A DNA stretch of 64,000 nt from Gammaproteobacteria bacterium Gsub (GCA_002007405.1 JYIN01000011.1:1-64000), one strand, 5' to 3'; numbered from the stretch's first letter, positions 37,034-46,362 are shown. Notes: generated by a model from the sequence alone, not told the origin. Made by a program: numbers and translations.

Positions 37034-37981
37034 TTATCGTAAGGGGGCGACTACATTTTGCAATGTCAATCTATCAGCAATCATCCCTGCAATACTTTTA
37101 GCGCTACTTTCAGCAAGTTTTTCTAATAGGGTTTTTTCTTTCTCATATAAAATTCTTGAATCAACACCAACGAGAGTTTTGGCAATATAACTGGCATCAG
37201 CAATGCCATCTACCAACCCCAGTTTATTGGCGTCTTTCCCAAGCCAAACCAGACCCGTAAATAAATCTTTGTGTTTTGACAATCTCTTGCCTCTACCTTG
37301 TTTAACAGCATTGATAAAATTTTGGTGTGATTTATCCAAAATATGAGTTTGAATATGGGCTACAGCAGTTGCATCCTCTGGTGAGAATGAATCTAAAAAT
37401 CCTTTGTGTTTTCCTGCGGTATAAAGCCTTCTTTGAATGCCGAGTTTTGCAATCGCATCAACCGCACCAAAGCCTGATATCACAACGCCAATACTACCAA
37501 CAATGGAAGATTCGTCTGCATATATTTCATCAGCAGCTGAGGCAACATAATAACAGCCTGAGGCGCAAATATCTTCAATCACCACATAGATTTTTTTATT
37601 AAACTGTTTTTTAAACATGGTAATCGCTTTATAAATTCTGCTAGATTGCACAGGCGACCCCCCAGGCGAGTTGATTCTTAAAATAACCGCTTTAGAGTTT
37701 TTTGCCTCAAATGCGCTATGTAATAATTCAATCGCATCATCTGCATCAATTGAACCTGCATTTTGAATAGTGCCGTCTAGCACCACTTCGGCAACAAAAG
37801 GAGATTCTTTTTTGAGTGTTGTCTCTAATACACCACTTTCATCAATACCAATATAAAAAATAAAAGACAAATAACCAATAAATAGCAAAGTTATCAAAAG
37901 CCGTAAGCGACGCCTAGATTTATTCTGACGAACAAATTCTAAAGCAATATCAGCTAATTGTTCATCTGCAGTGCGTTTCAT
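37034..37981 (-). CDS. sppA: SppA-type signal peptide peptidase (S49, short form)
   Basis: 315 residues, the single-domain form. One N-terminal TM (about 24-42) precedes the S49 domain. The nucleophile Ser lies in DICASGCYYVASAADEIYAD, and the general-base Lys in TAGKHKGFLDSFSPE. LRINSPGGSP is the oxyanion-side motif. It degrades cleaved signal peptides in the inner membrane. It lies 15 bp from the divergent ccmA start. Confidence 0.93.
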   Translation of the reverse strand: MKRTADEQLADIALEFVRQNKSRRRLRLLITLLFIGYLSFIFYIGIDESGVLETTLKKESPFVAEVVLDGTIQNAGSIDADDAIELLHSAFEAKNSKAVILRINSPGGSPVQSSRIYKAITMFKKQFNKKIYVVIEDICASGCYYVASAADEIYADESSIVGSIGVVISGFGAVDAIAKLGIQRRLYTAGKHKGFLDSFSPEDATAVAHIQTHILDKSHQNFINAVKQGRGKRLSKHKDLFTGLVWLGKDANKLGLVDGIADASYIAKTLVGVDSRILYEKEKTLLEKLAESSAKSIAGMIADRLTLQNVVAPLR

Positions 37982-37996
37982 ATATAATGCCTCATC

Positions 37997-38593
37997 ATGT
38001 TAAAAGTAGAAAATTTGAGTTGTCAAAAAGGTTACAATTTGTTGTTTGAAAATCTTTTTTTTAAAGTCAACTCAGGTGATATTTTACGCATCACAGGGAT
38101 AAATGGTAGTGGTAAAACTTCAATTTTGAAAATCTTAGCGGGTCTAAGCGCACAAGAACAAGGCACGGTTACTTTAAATGATAATCAAGTTAAGTCCGAT
38201 GCGTATCAAAAACAGGTTTTTTATCTAGGGCATCTGTCTGCACTCAGCAATGAGCTCACCAGTGTTGAAAATCTCAAATTTTTAACAGTATTAAATCATC
38301 CAGTTAATTTACAGTCATTAACTGGAGCATTAAATAAAATTGGCTTAAAGGGCTATGAAAATGAGGTTTGTGGCAAACTTTCAGCAGGTCAAAAACGCCG
38401 AGTTATTTTGGCAGCACTGTTTATTTCTACAGCAAAAATTTGGCTACTTGATGAGCCTTTTACCGCACTTGATTCTATAGGCATCACGATTGTAGAAAAT
38501 CACATTATTCAGCACTGTAAAAAAGGTGGGATATGTATATTTACAACCCATCAAGATTCAGTATTACCTAGCCAAAAAACTCTTGCCTTATGA
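37997..38593 (+). CDS. ccmA: Heme exporter ATP-binding protein CcmA
   Basis: 198 residues, small ABC ATPase. Walker A is GINGSGKTS, the ABC signature LSAGQKRR and Walker B IWLLDEPFTALD. With CcmB it forms the ABC unit of cytochrome c maturation system I, releasing holo-CcmE. A perfect TATAAT at 37983-37988 lies only 8 bp before the ATG, which would give a nearly leaderless transcript. ccmB follows after 20 bp; ccmC-H are outside the window. Confidence 0.94.
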   Translation: MLKVENLSCQKGYNLLFENLFFKVNSGDILRITGINGSGKTSILKILAGLSAQEQGTVTLNDNQVKSDAYQKQVFYLGHLSALSNELTSVENLKFLTVLNHPVNLQSLTGALNKIGLKGYENEVCGKLSAGQKRRVILAALFISTAKIWLLDEPFTALDSIGITIVENHIIQHCKKGGICIFTTHQDSVLPSQKTLAL

Positions 38594-38613
38594 GTAAAAT
38601 CTTCACATAAATT

Positions 38614-39279
38614 ATGAATATTTATACCCAAACCTTAAAACGCGACTTACGCATAGCTATCCGAAACCGTACAAGTATTCTCAACCCGTTATCGTTTTTT
38701 GTGATTTCAGTGTCCCTATTTCCTCTTGCCATTAGCCCAGAGGCCAGCATCCTATCACAAATTGCCGCTGGTATTATTTGGGTTATTAGTATGTTGGCAG
38801 TTTTGCTGTCTTTGAATGTTCTATTCCATCATGATTTTGAAAATGGGGTGTTAGAACAAATGGTGATTTCTCATCATTCCTTACCATTATTAATTTTGGC
38901 AAAAGTTAGTGCGCATTGGATTTTAACTGGCATCCCAATCATTATATTGTCGCCTTTATTAGGCTTGTTTTTATTTTTAGATAGCGAGGGGATTCAAATT
39001 TTAATATTAACTTTGCTACTATCAACACCAAGTCTGAGTCTAATTGGGGCAATTGGTGCATCACTGATTGTTGGTATTAAAAATTCTGGGATGTTATTAT
39101 CGCTACTGATATTACCTCTATATATCCCGATTTTGATTTTTGCCTCAAGTGCGGTTTCTCAAGCGCAATTTGGCTTAGAAATCAGCGCACAACTATATTT
39201 TCTGGCAACCATCTTAGTGGTTAGTTTAATGACAACACCCTTTATCAGTAGCTTGGCGTTAAAAATTAGTTTAGAATAA
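38614..39279 (+). CDS. ccmB: Heme exporter permease CcmB
   Basis: 221 residues with six TM segments and the family blocks FVISVSLFPLAISPE, GIIWVISMLAVLLSL and FENGVLEQMV. It pairs with CcmA in cytochrome c biogenesis. ccmC, the usual next gene, is absent here; the metK promoter and riboswitch begin immediately after. Confidence 0.94.
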   Translation: MNIYTQTLKRDLRIAIRNRTSILNPLSFFVISVSLFPLAISPEASILSQIAAGIIWVISMLAVLLSLNVLFHHDFENGVLEQMVISHHSLPLLILAKVSAHWILTGIPIIILSPLLGLFLFLDSEGIQILILTLLLSTPSLSLIGAIGASLIVGIKNSGMLLSLLILPLYIPILIFASSAVSQAQFGLEISAQLYFLATILVVSLMTTPFISSLALKISLE

Positions 39280-39298
39280 TTCTTCTTTATGTTATAAT
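39270..39298 (+). promoter_or_regulatory. Candidate promoter of the metK transcript
   Basis: TTTAGA at 39270-39275, a 17-nt spacer and perfect TATAAT at 39293-39298. The predicted start near 39305 falls just ahead of the riboswitch P1 stem, which supports both predictions. Confidence 0.55.
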
Positions 39299-39307
39299 TT
39301 TTTCCAT

Positions 39308-39369
39308 AACGCTGATTTGCCCGATTGCTAGCGTGGTTGTTTAGGTAGCCAAAATAAGCTAAAGTAGGA
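39308..39369 (+). ncRNA. SAM-II/SAM-V-type riboswitch in the metK leader
   Basis: The leader contains ACGCTGATTT (39309-39318), a loop with CCGATTGC, the closing AGCGT (39330-39334, pairing with ACGCT as P1) and, after an insertion, GCTAAAGTAGG (39358-39368). From memory, the SAM-II aptamer has the same series: GCGCUGAUUU, CCGUAUUGC, GCGC and AGCUAAAAAGG, with the last strand folding back as a pseudoknot on the P1 loop. The GATTT and GCTAAA segments are the SAM-contacting parts. A second possible 3' strand, GTAGCCAAAATAAG, starts at 39344. Its location before SAM synthetase and before an intrinsic terminator fits feedback control by SAM. Confidence 0.72.
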
Positions 39370-39379
39370 TTTCTTCTAG

Positions 39380-39402
39380 AAAACCCGCTTTATGGGTTTT
39401 TT
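39380..39402 (+). terminator. Riboswitch-linked intrinsic terminator before metK
   Basis: Stem AAAACCC / GGGTTTT with loop GCTTTAT, running into further T and ending 19 bp before the metK ATG. Because it lies between promoter/aptamer and the gene, it must be conditional: SAM binding upstream would favour it. Confidence 0.8.
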
Positions 39403-39421
39403 AATTTTTAGAGGAATTCAA

Positions 39422-40543
39422 ATGATTTTTACCTCCGAATCTGTCTCTGCTGGTCATCCTGATAAAGTCTGCGATCAAATCTCGGATGCTATTTTAGATG
39501 CCGCCCTATCCCAAGATAAAAATTCACGCGTTGCGGTTGAAACTTTAGTAAAAAACAATGCGGTAATCTTAGCAGGCGAAATAACCACAGGTGCCAAAAT
39601 TGATTATCAAAAAATCGTCCGTAACACCATAAGCGACATAGGCTACAACAAAGAAGAATACGGCTTCAACTCCGCAACATCTACAATCATTAATTTATTA
39701 GGTGAGCAATCCCAAGATATTGCCAGAGGTGTGGATGGATTTGCAAACCATGAACAAGGTGCTGGCGACCAAGGGCTAATGTTTGGCTATGCGTGTAACG
39801 AAACTACTGAGTTAATGCCTGCACCGATTATGTTGGCACATAAATTAGTTAAACAACAAGCAAAACTGATGAAAAATGGCGCATTAAACTGGTTGCGTCC
39901 AGATGCAAAAAGCCAAGTGTCTTGTATTTATGAGGGGCATAATATTATCGCTATTGACGGTGTTGTGTTATCAACCCAACATGACGAGAGTGTCCAGAAA
40001 AAAGACTTATTTGAGGCAGTTATGGAAGAAATCATCAAGCCCATATTGCCGAAAAAATGGCTAAATAATAACACCAAATACTACATTAACCCAACAGGTA
40101 ATTTTGTCATTGGTGGCCCTGTGGGTGATGCAGGACTCACTGGGCGTAAAATTATTGTTGATACTTACGGTGGCATGGCCCGCCACGGTGGAGGGGCTTT
40201 TTCTGGCAAAGACCCATCAAAAGTAGATAGAAGTGGCGCTTATGCCACTCGTTATGTGGCTAAAAATATTGTTGCAAAAGGCTTTGCAGATAAGTGTGAA
40301 ATTCAAATCTCGTATGCCATTGGGGTGGCGCAGCCAACCTCAATTAACATTGAGACTTTTGGCACGGAAAAAGTAGCCATTAGTAAAATCGAGGGTTTTG
40401 TCAAAGATAGGTTTGATTTGCGCCCGAAAGGCTTAATCGCAATGCTTAATTTAAAACGCCCAATTTACCAACAAACTGCCAGTTATGGACATTTTGGTCG
40501 CACTGAAGATACAATTAGTTGGGAAAAAACCGATAAAGTTTAA
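39422..40543 (+). CDS. metK: S-adenosylmethionine synthetase
   Basis: 373 residues from the ATG at 39422, preceded by GAGGAA; the frame's earlier ATG (39392) lies inside the terminator and adds no family sequence. Motifs [25 protein letters not shown] and [16 protein letters not shown] bind ATP, Mg2+ and methionine. The product, SAM, feeds MiaB, RlmE and CmoA encoded in this window. It converges on rpmA. Confidence 0.98.
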   Translation: MIFTSESVSAGHPDKVCDQISDAILDAALSQDKNSRVAVETLVKNNAVILAGEITTGAKIDYQKIVRNTISDIGYNKEEYGFNSATSTIINLLGEQSQDIARGVDGFANHEQGAGDQGLMFGYACNETTELMPAPIMLAHKLVKQQAKLMKNGALNWLRPDAKSQVSCIYEGHNIIAIDGVVLSTQHDESVQKKDLFEAVMEEIIKPILPKKWLNNNTKYYINPTGNFVIGGPVGDAGLTGRKIIVDTYGGMARHGGGAFSGKDPSKVDRSGAYATRYVAKNIVAKGFADKCEIQISYAIGVAQPTSINIETFGTEKVAISKIEGFVKDRFDLRPKGLIAMLNLKRPIYQQTASYGHFGRTEDTISWEKTDKV

Positions 40544-40561
40544 AATTTCTCTTAAAACAAT

Positions 40562-40819
40562 TTATATGGTTTCAATCGAGACCGTTTGATGCATAAATTT
40601 GCCCTTTTTGGCAAAAACCACCTTACCAGCTACAGTTGCAAATAATGTATCATCCTTGCCTCTACAAACATTGGTGCCGGGATGGAATTTGGTACCGCGT
40701 TGGCGAACCAAAATACTACCCGCCAATACTGGTTGACCTCCAAATTTTTTAACGCCAAGGCGTTTTGAAACCGAATCTCTGCCGTTGCTTGTGCTTCCGC
40801 CTGCTTTTTTGTGTGCCAT
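40562..40819 (-). CDS. rpmA: 50S ribosomal protein L27
   Basis: 85 residues, starting [16 protein letters not shown], the usual N-terminus that reaches the peptidyl-transferase centre; [10 protein letters not shown] and [10 protein letters not shown] are also conserved. It is the second gene of the rplU-rpmA operon, 10 bp after rplU. The GTPase gene obgE/cgtA, usually next, is absent. Confidence 0.98.
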   Translation of the reverse strand: MAHKKAGGSTSNGRDSVSKRLGVKKFGGQPVLAGSILVRQRGTKFHPGTNVCRGKDDTLFATVAGKVVFAKKGKFMHQTVSIETI

Positions 40820-40829
40820 AATCTACCTC

Positions 40830-41141
40830 TTATGTTTTGATTTTATCAATTTCAATTTCAGTAAAAGATTGTCTGTGGCCTTGCTGTTTCATTGAATGTT
40901 TGCGACGATGAAACTTCAAGATATGGATTTTTTTTCCTTTGCCTTGCGCAAGCACCTTTGCCTCAACGGTTGCCTTTGCAACTAAGGGCGTTCCGATTTG
41001 CACTTTAGCGCCATCAGCCACCATCAACACTTCATCAAAAATTACTTTTTTACCAGTCTCAGCTTCTAATTTTTCAACCCTCAAAATAACGCCCTGCTCA
41101 ACTCTGTATTGTTTTCCGCCCGTTTTAATGACTGCATACAT
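40830..41141 (-). CDS. rplU: 50S ribosomal protein L21
   Basis: 103 residues from the ATG at 41141, identical in length to E. coli L21 and giving the standard [17 protein letters not shown] start; a longer frame to 41192 is not supported. [21 protein letters not shown] is the conserved C-terminal rRNA-binding block. It is divergent from ppiB. Confidence 0.98.
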   Translation of the reverse strand: MYAVIKTGGKQYRVEQGVILRVEKLEAETGKKVIFDEVLMVADGAKVQIGTPLVAKATVEAKVLAQGKGKKIHILKFHRRKHSMKQQGHRQSFTEIEIDKIKT

Positions 41142-41177
41142 AAGAAAAACCCCAACTTTGTTACTAAAAAAGATGCG

Positions 41178-41225
41178 ATTATACGCTAACAACTGACTTT
41201 ATAAAAGAGAGTTTTTAAGTATAAT
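41178..41225. promoter_or_regulatory. Back-to-back -10 elements for rplU and ppiB
   Basis: The minus strand reads TATAAT at 41183-41178 (rplU direction) and the plus strand TATAAT at 41220-41225 (ppiB direction), 36 bp apart in the 119-bp divergent gap. Neither has a strong -35 match. Confidence 0.45.
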
Positions 41226-41260
41226 TTGGGGTTTTTATTTAAAATGGACAAAGACAAAAA

Positions 41261-41746
41261 ATGATTATTTTTGAAACTAATATGGGCACCATTCACATCG
41301 AAATTAATACAAAAAAAGCACCAATTAGCACACAAAATTTTACTGAGTATGTCAATGCTGGCTTCTATGACGGCACAATTTTTCATCGTGTGATTAAAAA
41401 CTTTATGATTCAGGGCGGAGGTTTTACCAAAAACATGAAACAAAAAGCCACCAAAGCTGAGATTAAAAACGAAGCCAATAACGGTCTAAAAAATACTAAA
41501 TATACTTTGGCAATGGCAAGAACCAGTGCGCCACATTCTGCCAGCTCACAATTTTTCATCAATACTGCTGATAATGCGTTTTTAGATTTTCCCGCCCAAG
41601 ATGGCTGGGGTTATTGTGTATTTGGTGAGGTTACTAAAGGTAGTGATGTAGTTGATAAGATCAATTTGGTTGCCACAGGTAATAAAGCTGGACATAGCGA
41701 TGTGCCAGATGATTGTATTATCATTAATAGAGCCTATATGCAATAA
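41261..41746 (+). CDS. ppiB: Peptidyl-prolyl cis-trans isomerase B (cyclophilin)
   Basis: 161 residues, no signal peptide, so cytoplasmic. FHRVIKNFMIQGG and the HSASSQFFINT, FLDF and GWGYCVFGEV blocks define the cyclophilin active site; the catalytic Arg is in FHRV. It overlaps lpxH by one base (TAATG), the usual gammaproteobacterial pairing. Confidence 0.97.
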   Translation: MIIFETNMGTIHIEINTKKAPISTQNFTEYVNAGFYDGTIFHRVIKNFMIQGGGFTKNMKQKATKAEIKNEANNGLKNTKYTLAMARTSAPHSASSQFFINTADNAFLDFPAQDGWGYCVFGEVTKGSDVVDKINLVATGNKAGHSDVPDDCIIINRAYMQ

Positions 41747-42453
41747 TGCCCACTTCACTTATTATCGCAGACTTACACCTTATTGCTGACGAGGTTGAAC
41801 GAAGTAATTTATTTATCAAATTCTGCGTAGAAAAAGCGGCAAAAGCAGATGAATTATTTATTCTCGGTGATTTATTTAATACTTGGTTGGGAGATGATTT
41901 ATCACTAAGTTACTACCCTCAGATTATCGTAGCATTAAAAAAACTCACACAAACCACTAAAGTTTGGGTTATGGTTGGTAATCGAGATTTTTTGTTAGGC
42001 TCTGATTTTGAACAAAAATCGGGTTGTCGGTTGATTTCTGAGCCTTATTTGTTGAAAAAAAACAAGCAACAATATTTGTTAATGCACGGTGATGGATTAT
42101 GCACTGATGACACCAAATATCAGCAACTAAAAAAAATATTACGCCATCCTATCACCCAATTTATTTTCCTGAGCTTGTCTAAAAAATTACGCCTAAAATT
42201 AAGTGGTCAATTACGCAAAAAAAGTATTCAAGCTCAATATTATAAATCGCGTGAAATTATGGATGTTAATCAAACCACAGTTGATGAATTGATGCAAAAA
42301 TACCCCAAAACAAACCTCATTCACGGGCATACGCACCGACAAAACACCCATATTTGCAAAAGTTACAAGCGTTATGTGTTGGGTGATTGGTCAAATAAAA
42401 AAGGTTCGGCAATTGAAATCAATAGCGCCCTAAACTGGCTTGAAATTAACTAA
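41746..42453 (+). CDS. lpxH: UDP-2,3-diacylglucosamine diphosphatase LpxH
   Basis: 235 residues, calcineurin-like fold. Metal ligands are in ADLHL, LGDLFNTWLGDD, GNRDFLLG, LMHGDGLC and HGHTHRQNTH. It makes lipid X in lipid A synthesis, showing that the organism builds lipopolysaccharide. The last 24 bp overlap the convergent RNase gene. Confidence 0.96.
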   Translation: MPTSLIIADLHLIADEVERSNLFIKFCVEKAAKADELFILGDLFNTWLGDDLSLSYYPQIIVALKKLTQTTKVWVMVGNRDFLLGSDFEQKSGCRLISEPYLLKKNKQQYLLMHGDGLCTDDTKYQQLKKILRHPITQFIFLSLSKKLRLKLSGQLRKKSIQAQYYKSREIMDVNQTTVDELMQKYPKTNLIHGHTHRQNTHICKSYKRYVLGDWSNKKGSAIEINSALNWLEIN

Positions 42454-44241
42454 ACGCCTGACCAAATCAACATCACTTACCTTTAGCAATATTTTTTCAT
42501 CCAATGCAGGCAAAGTTTTGAATTTTATTTGTGTCATCATGGCAATCTCTGGAATTATAAAAAGCGCCTTATCGCCTTTTGTATCAACCACCACACCATC
42601 GCCTTGCCATTTTGGATTTTGGATTAAATACAAACATTTGTAATGGTCATTGCTGGCACGCACAGTTTTGCTAACGCTGGGCATAGTTGTATTGATAATA
42701 CCAATAATTGCTTTGATTTTTTCCTCGTCAAGTGTGTTTTTACCTGAGATAAAGTTGGAAAGTTGTTGATGTGCTAATAAATCTATGTATCTTCTGAGCG
42801 GGCTGGTTATTCGGAGATAAGCATCAAGCCCTAGCCCATAATGCGGCAAGGGTTGGGTAGAAAATACAGAGCGTTTGAAACATTTGCTGGCTTTGAATGA
42901 TTCTGATAGGGTCAGGGTGTTTTTATTGTCTAAAGTTTGTTGTGAAAATACTCCTTTATCTTGGGTGGTATAGGGCATTACAATACGGTTTTCAATTGCA
43001 AATTTTGCAATTGCATGACCTGTCATCACCATTATTTCTGCCACCAATTCTCTGCCTGGGGTCGTGTGTTGGGATAAGATCGTTACCCGATTAGCCCTAA
43101 ATTTAATATCAACATTAGGTAAATTTAAGTTAATTGCACCATTGGCATCACGATATTTTTTATGCGCTTGGGCAATGGTTTGTAATTGTAATAACTGTGG
43201 GTTTGATGTTAATAATTTATCTGCATCATCATAACTGATATTATTTACTTTAATTACGCTACGCAGAACTTCAATATCTTGGATTCCCCCTCCTTCGCCT
43301 TCAATGACAAAACCCACTGATAAAGCAGGTGATGTTTTTTCCAAACCTAGGGCACACACTGAAGTTACCGCAGTTGGCAACATGTGTAGAGTTTTCTCGG
43401 GTAGATACAGGTTAGAAGCGCGTTTTTGTGCATAAAGATCTAATTCTGATCCATGAGATGCCACACAAGATACATCAGCGATATGCACCCACACCTTATC
43501 ACCATCAATACTGATGGCATCATCTGCATCTTTAGAATTAGCATTATCAATGGCAAAACTAAACAGATGAGTCAAATCAACACGCTCAACCTTAGGCACA
43601 CTCACTGGCAAATACTCTTCATTATTAATGCCGTAACGCACAGGATAGGGGTTAAACGAAGGGGTAAAGTATTGTAATTTTAATAACAATCCATGTGCAG
43701 TCTCTGGGGTATTTTCAATGCCTAAGTGGGTTAAAATTTTAGCGTGTTTGGATTGATTAAGTGCCACTTTTTCAATGGTTTGAATACAAGGAAGGTCTTT
43801 TTCATGGTAGCGATTATTATTAATATTTTGCATACAATGAGCTAAATTTTTCGCCTCTAATGCTTGTGCCTCGCGTCGCATTTGAATGCTTTTAACCTGT
43901 TCAGGAGAACGGATAAAAACGCGTTCTTTTTGCCAATAAAAATACAAACCATCTTCAACCAATAAACAGGCACACCAAGCATTTTGAGGGCTATATTCGT
44001 CAAACAGCCACTCGGTAATTTCCTGTAGAGTCAAAGTTTCTTCTTGGAATTCAGCCAATATACTCATATCACCCTGCGCACAATCATCCTGCACTTGAAC
44101 AAAATCGGGGTGGATGAGGCGAAAATCTTTTTCTCGAACCGAACGCATTGTGGCATCGGCAAATTCTAAATTAAATTTGCGTCTATTTTGACCAACAATA
44201 CGGGCCGGCTTACCTTTATAGGTAACTAGGGCATTAATCAA
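42430..44241 (-). CDS. RNase II-family exoribonuclease (RNB domain)
   Basis: 603 residues. The RNB catalytic domain begins about residue 225 with FAIDNANSKDADDAISID (the metal-binding Asp cluster) and continues through RASNLYLPEKTLHMLP and the LRITSPLRRYIDLLAHQQL block. It lacks the long C-terminal S1/basic tail of RNase R and has a distinct N-terminal part, so it is nearer to RNase II-like forms of this class. It degrades single-stranded RNA 3'-5'. It lies 7 bp downstream of gcvH. Confidence 0.9.
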   Translation of the reverse strand: MINALVTYKGKPARIVGQNRRKFNLEFADATMRSVREKDFRLIHPDFVQVQDDCAQGDMSILAEFQEETLTLQEITEWLFDEYSPQNAWCACLLVEDGLYFYWQKERVFIRSPEQVKSIQMRREAQALEAKNLAHCMQNINNNRYHEKDLPCIQTIEKVALNQSKHAKILTHLGIENTPETAHGLLLKLQYFTPSFNPYPVRYGINNEEYLPVSVPKVERVDLTHLFSFAIDNANSKDADDAISIDGDKVWVHIADVSCVASHGSELDLYAQKRASNLYLPEKTLHMLPTAVTSVCALGLEKTSPALSVGFVIEGEGGGIQDIEVLRSVIKVNNISYDDADKLLTSNPQLLQLQTIAQAHKKYRDANGAINLNLPNVDIKFRANRVTILSQHTTPGRELVAEIMVMTGHAIAKFAIENRIVMPYTTQDKGVFSQQTLDNKNTLTLSESFKASKCFKRSVFSTQPLPHYGLGLDAYLRITSPLRRYIDLLAHQQLSNFISGKNTLDEEKIKAIIGIINTTMPSVSKTVRASNDHYKCLYLIQNPKWQGDGVVVDTKGDKALFIIPEIAMMTQIKFKTLPALDEKILLKVSDVDLVRRLVNFKPV

Positions 44242-44248
44242 TTTTGGC

Positions 44249-44623
44249 TTAATCTAATAGGTTTGAATAAGTGGTAGCATCCATTAAACTCTCAATTTCA
44301 TCAGATCTAAACCGCACCAACCAGCCTTCATCATAGCAACTGGTATTGGCTAGTTCTGGAGTATCTTCTAGTGCTTCATTCACCGCTAATACCTCAAGAT
44401 CTACTGGGGCAAACACGCCACTGGCAGCTTTGACTGATTCTACCACACAGAATTCATCTGTTTTTGAAACCATATCGCCTTCGTTGGGTAGCTCAATATA
44501 GACCATATCCCCCAGTAAAGACTGTGCATGGTCAGAAATGCCTAAAGTATATGTCCCATCTCCATTGTTTAGAATCCATTCATGGGTTTTCGTGTATTGT
44601 CTATCTTGCCTTATTTCACTCAT
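44249..44623 (-). CDS. gcvH: Glycine cleavage system H protein
   Basis: 124 residues. The lipoylated lysine is K65 in [11 protein letters not shown], within the flattened beta-barrel; [16 protein letters not shown] and SPY-like CYDEGWLVR ends are conserved. It shuttles the aminomethyl group between P, T and L proteins. It follows gcvT with a 27-bp gap; gcvP is not in the window. Confidence 0.97.
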   Translation of the reverse strand: MSEIRQDRQYTKTHEWILNNGDGTYTLGISDHAQSLLGDMVYIELPNEGDMVSKTDEFCVVESVKAASGVFAPVDLEVLAVNEALEDTPELANTSCYDEGWLVRFRSDEIESLMDATTYSNLLD

Positions 44624-44650
44624 TATTAATCTCCAAATTTAATCATTATC

Positions 44651-45718
44651 TCAAACTAAAATCTCGCCATTACGAACGAATGGAGGTTTGACTATTTTAG
44701 CCGATACCCAATTATTGCGTATCTTGATTTTGACCAAACCGTGTGCATCTTTTGGCACTTTTGCCAAGGCAATGGCTTGGTCCATAGTGGGTGAAAAAGT
44801 TCCAGAAGTTACCTCCCCTTCGCCCATATTTGTTTCAATTTTTTGATGATTACGAATCACCCCTTTGCCCTGCAGAATAACACCAACTATAGTTTTTGTT
44901 GGTGTTTGATTTTCTAATGCGCCCCTGCCAATAAAATCACGCTGGGGATTAGAAAAATCTACACTCCAACCAAGTGCCGCCTCAAGTGGCGAAGTTTTTT
45001 CATCCATCTCAGCACCATACAAACTCATTCCCGCTTCTATACGCAAGGTATCTCGTGCGCCCAAACCACATGGTTTAACACCTGCCTCCAGCAATCTTTT
45101 CCAAGTAAATTCAGCGGATTTTTTAGGCAGTATAATCTCAAATCCATCTTCGCCAGTATAACCAGTGCGAGCAATAAATAAACCACCGAGATTTGTCGCA
45201 TTAAAGGGCTTTAATCCACCACAGATCTCTTCAACACCGGGAATTGCTATAAACACTTTTTCCCGAGCACTGCGACCTTGAACTGCAATTATCGCCAAAT
45301 CAGTCATTGGGCTAATACTAAGATTAAAATCATTGGCTTGTGCATTAATCCAAGCAAGATCTTTATCTCTTGTGCTGGCGTTTGTTACCATGCGATAATT
45401 TTCCCCATCCTGGTGATACACAATCAAATCATCTATCACGCCACCTGTCTCATTGAGCATACAACTATAGAGCGCCCTACCACGGGTTTTTAATTTATCA
45501 ACATCATTTGCAAGCAAATTTTGCAAAAATATTTTGCTATCCACACCTTTAAAATCAACCACGCTCATATGGGAAACATCAAACATCCCTGCTTGGGTTC
45601 GGACTTGATGGTGCTCGCTGATTTGTGAGCCATAATTGAGTGGCATCTCCCAACCACTAAAATCAACCATTTTGCCGCCAGCATCAATATGTACTTGATA
45701 TAAAGGTGTGTGTTTCAT
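44651..45718 (-). CDS. gcvT: Glycine cleavage T protein (aminomethyltransferase)
   Basis: 355 residues. FSGWEMPLNYG, MFDVSHMSVVDFKG, GGVIDDLIVY, the RTGYTGEDGFEI block and GLGARDTLRIEAGMSLYG form the folate-binding core with the catalytic Asp. It releases ammonia and 5,10-methylene-THF from the aminomethyl-H protein. Its ATG overlaps the yciB stop by 4 bp. Confidence 0.97.
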   Translation of the reverse strand: MKHTPLYQVHIDAGGKMVDFSGWEMPLNYGSQISEHHQVRTQAGMFDVSHMSVVDFKGVDSKIFLQNLLANDVDKLKTRGRALYSCMLNETGGVIDDLIVYHQDGENYRMVTNASTRDKDLAWINAQANDFNLSISPMTDLAIIAVQGRSAREKVFIAIPGVEEICGGLKPFNATNLGGLFIARTGYTGEDGFEIILPKKSAEFTWKRLLEAGVKPCGLGARDTLRIEAGMSLYGAEMDEKTSPLEAALGWSVDFSNPQRDFIGRGALENQTPTKTIVGVILQGKGVIRNHQKIETNMGEGEVTSGTFSPTMDQAIALAKVPKDAHGLVKIKIRNNWVSAKIVKPPFVRNGEILV

Positions 45719-46362
45719 GCTTTTTCTCTAGTATATTTTGAGATAAAAATCACAGTGATTATCACCAATATAAAAGTCAGCCCCATAGTACCAAAAAGTT
45801 TGAAATTGACCCAAGATTCTTCAGTTTTTTGGGCGACAAGGCAAAGTTTTTCTACCGTTGTTGTTTGGCAGTCTAATTTTATCAAATCAATTTTTTCATC
45901 TAACGCAGTAGCTATAAATAACGCCTCTCTCGCCGCAACCGCTAATTTAACATAATAACTATTAACCAGTGCAATCCCAACAAACCCCAAACCCCAAAAC
46001 CAAGTCAGTCGTTGCCAAACTTGCGCTGGTAATTGAAGTTCCTTGCCCATCACATGTTGCAACAATGTTTTTTTACCAATCCAAATACTTGCAATCAGCA
46101 CAAGTGCAAACACTACATATAATACGCTGACTTTCCACATAATAAAGGCAGGATCTTTAAGTGCCAAAGTGACTCCACCAAAAACCACCAATAACACAAA
46201 AGTAATGATGTGAGTTTTTTCAAATTTGCCATTTTGTAGCCGCGAAATTGTCATTTGCACCGCAGTTGCAGCAATCATGGCATAAATTGCCGCATATAAA
46301 CCTACGGTTTTATAAACAATAAAAAATAATGCAATCGGAAAAAAATCAAGTAAAAATTTCAT
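45715..46362 (-). CDS. yciB: YciB (IspZ) inner-membrane septation protein
   Basis: About 215 residues from the ATG at 46362, which gives MKFLLDFFPIALFF, the standard start. It has five to six TMs, PAQVWQRLTWFWGLGFVG and WVNFKLFGTMGLTF near the C-terminus. It is about 35 residues longer than E. coli YciB (179) because of an insertion between the last two helices (roughly AAREALFIATALDEKIDLIK onward, with two Cys). YciB is linked to cell-envelope integrity and septation. Confidence 0.92.
   Translation of the reverse strand: MKFLLDFFPIALFFIVYKTVGLYAAIYAMIAATAVQMTISRLQNGKFEKTHIITFVLLVVFGGVTLALKDPAFIMWKVSVLYVVFALVLIASIWIGKKTLLQHVMGKELQLPAQVWQRLTWFWGLGFVGIALVNSYYVKLAVAAREALFIATALDEKIDLIKLDCQTTTVEKLCLVAQKTEESWVNFKLFGTMGLTFILVIITVIFISKYTREKA

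Noticed and set aside
39300-39420. metK leader as SAM-I (S-box) or a leader-peptide attenuator
   Set aside because: No four-way junction or kink-turn elements of SAM-I and no short ORF with Met codons; the SAM-II-like elements fit better.
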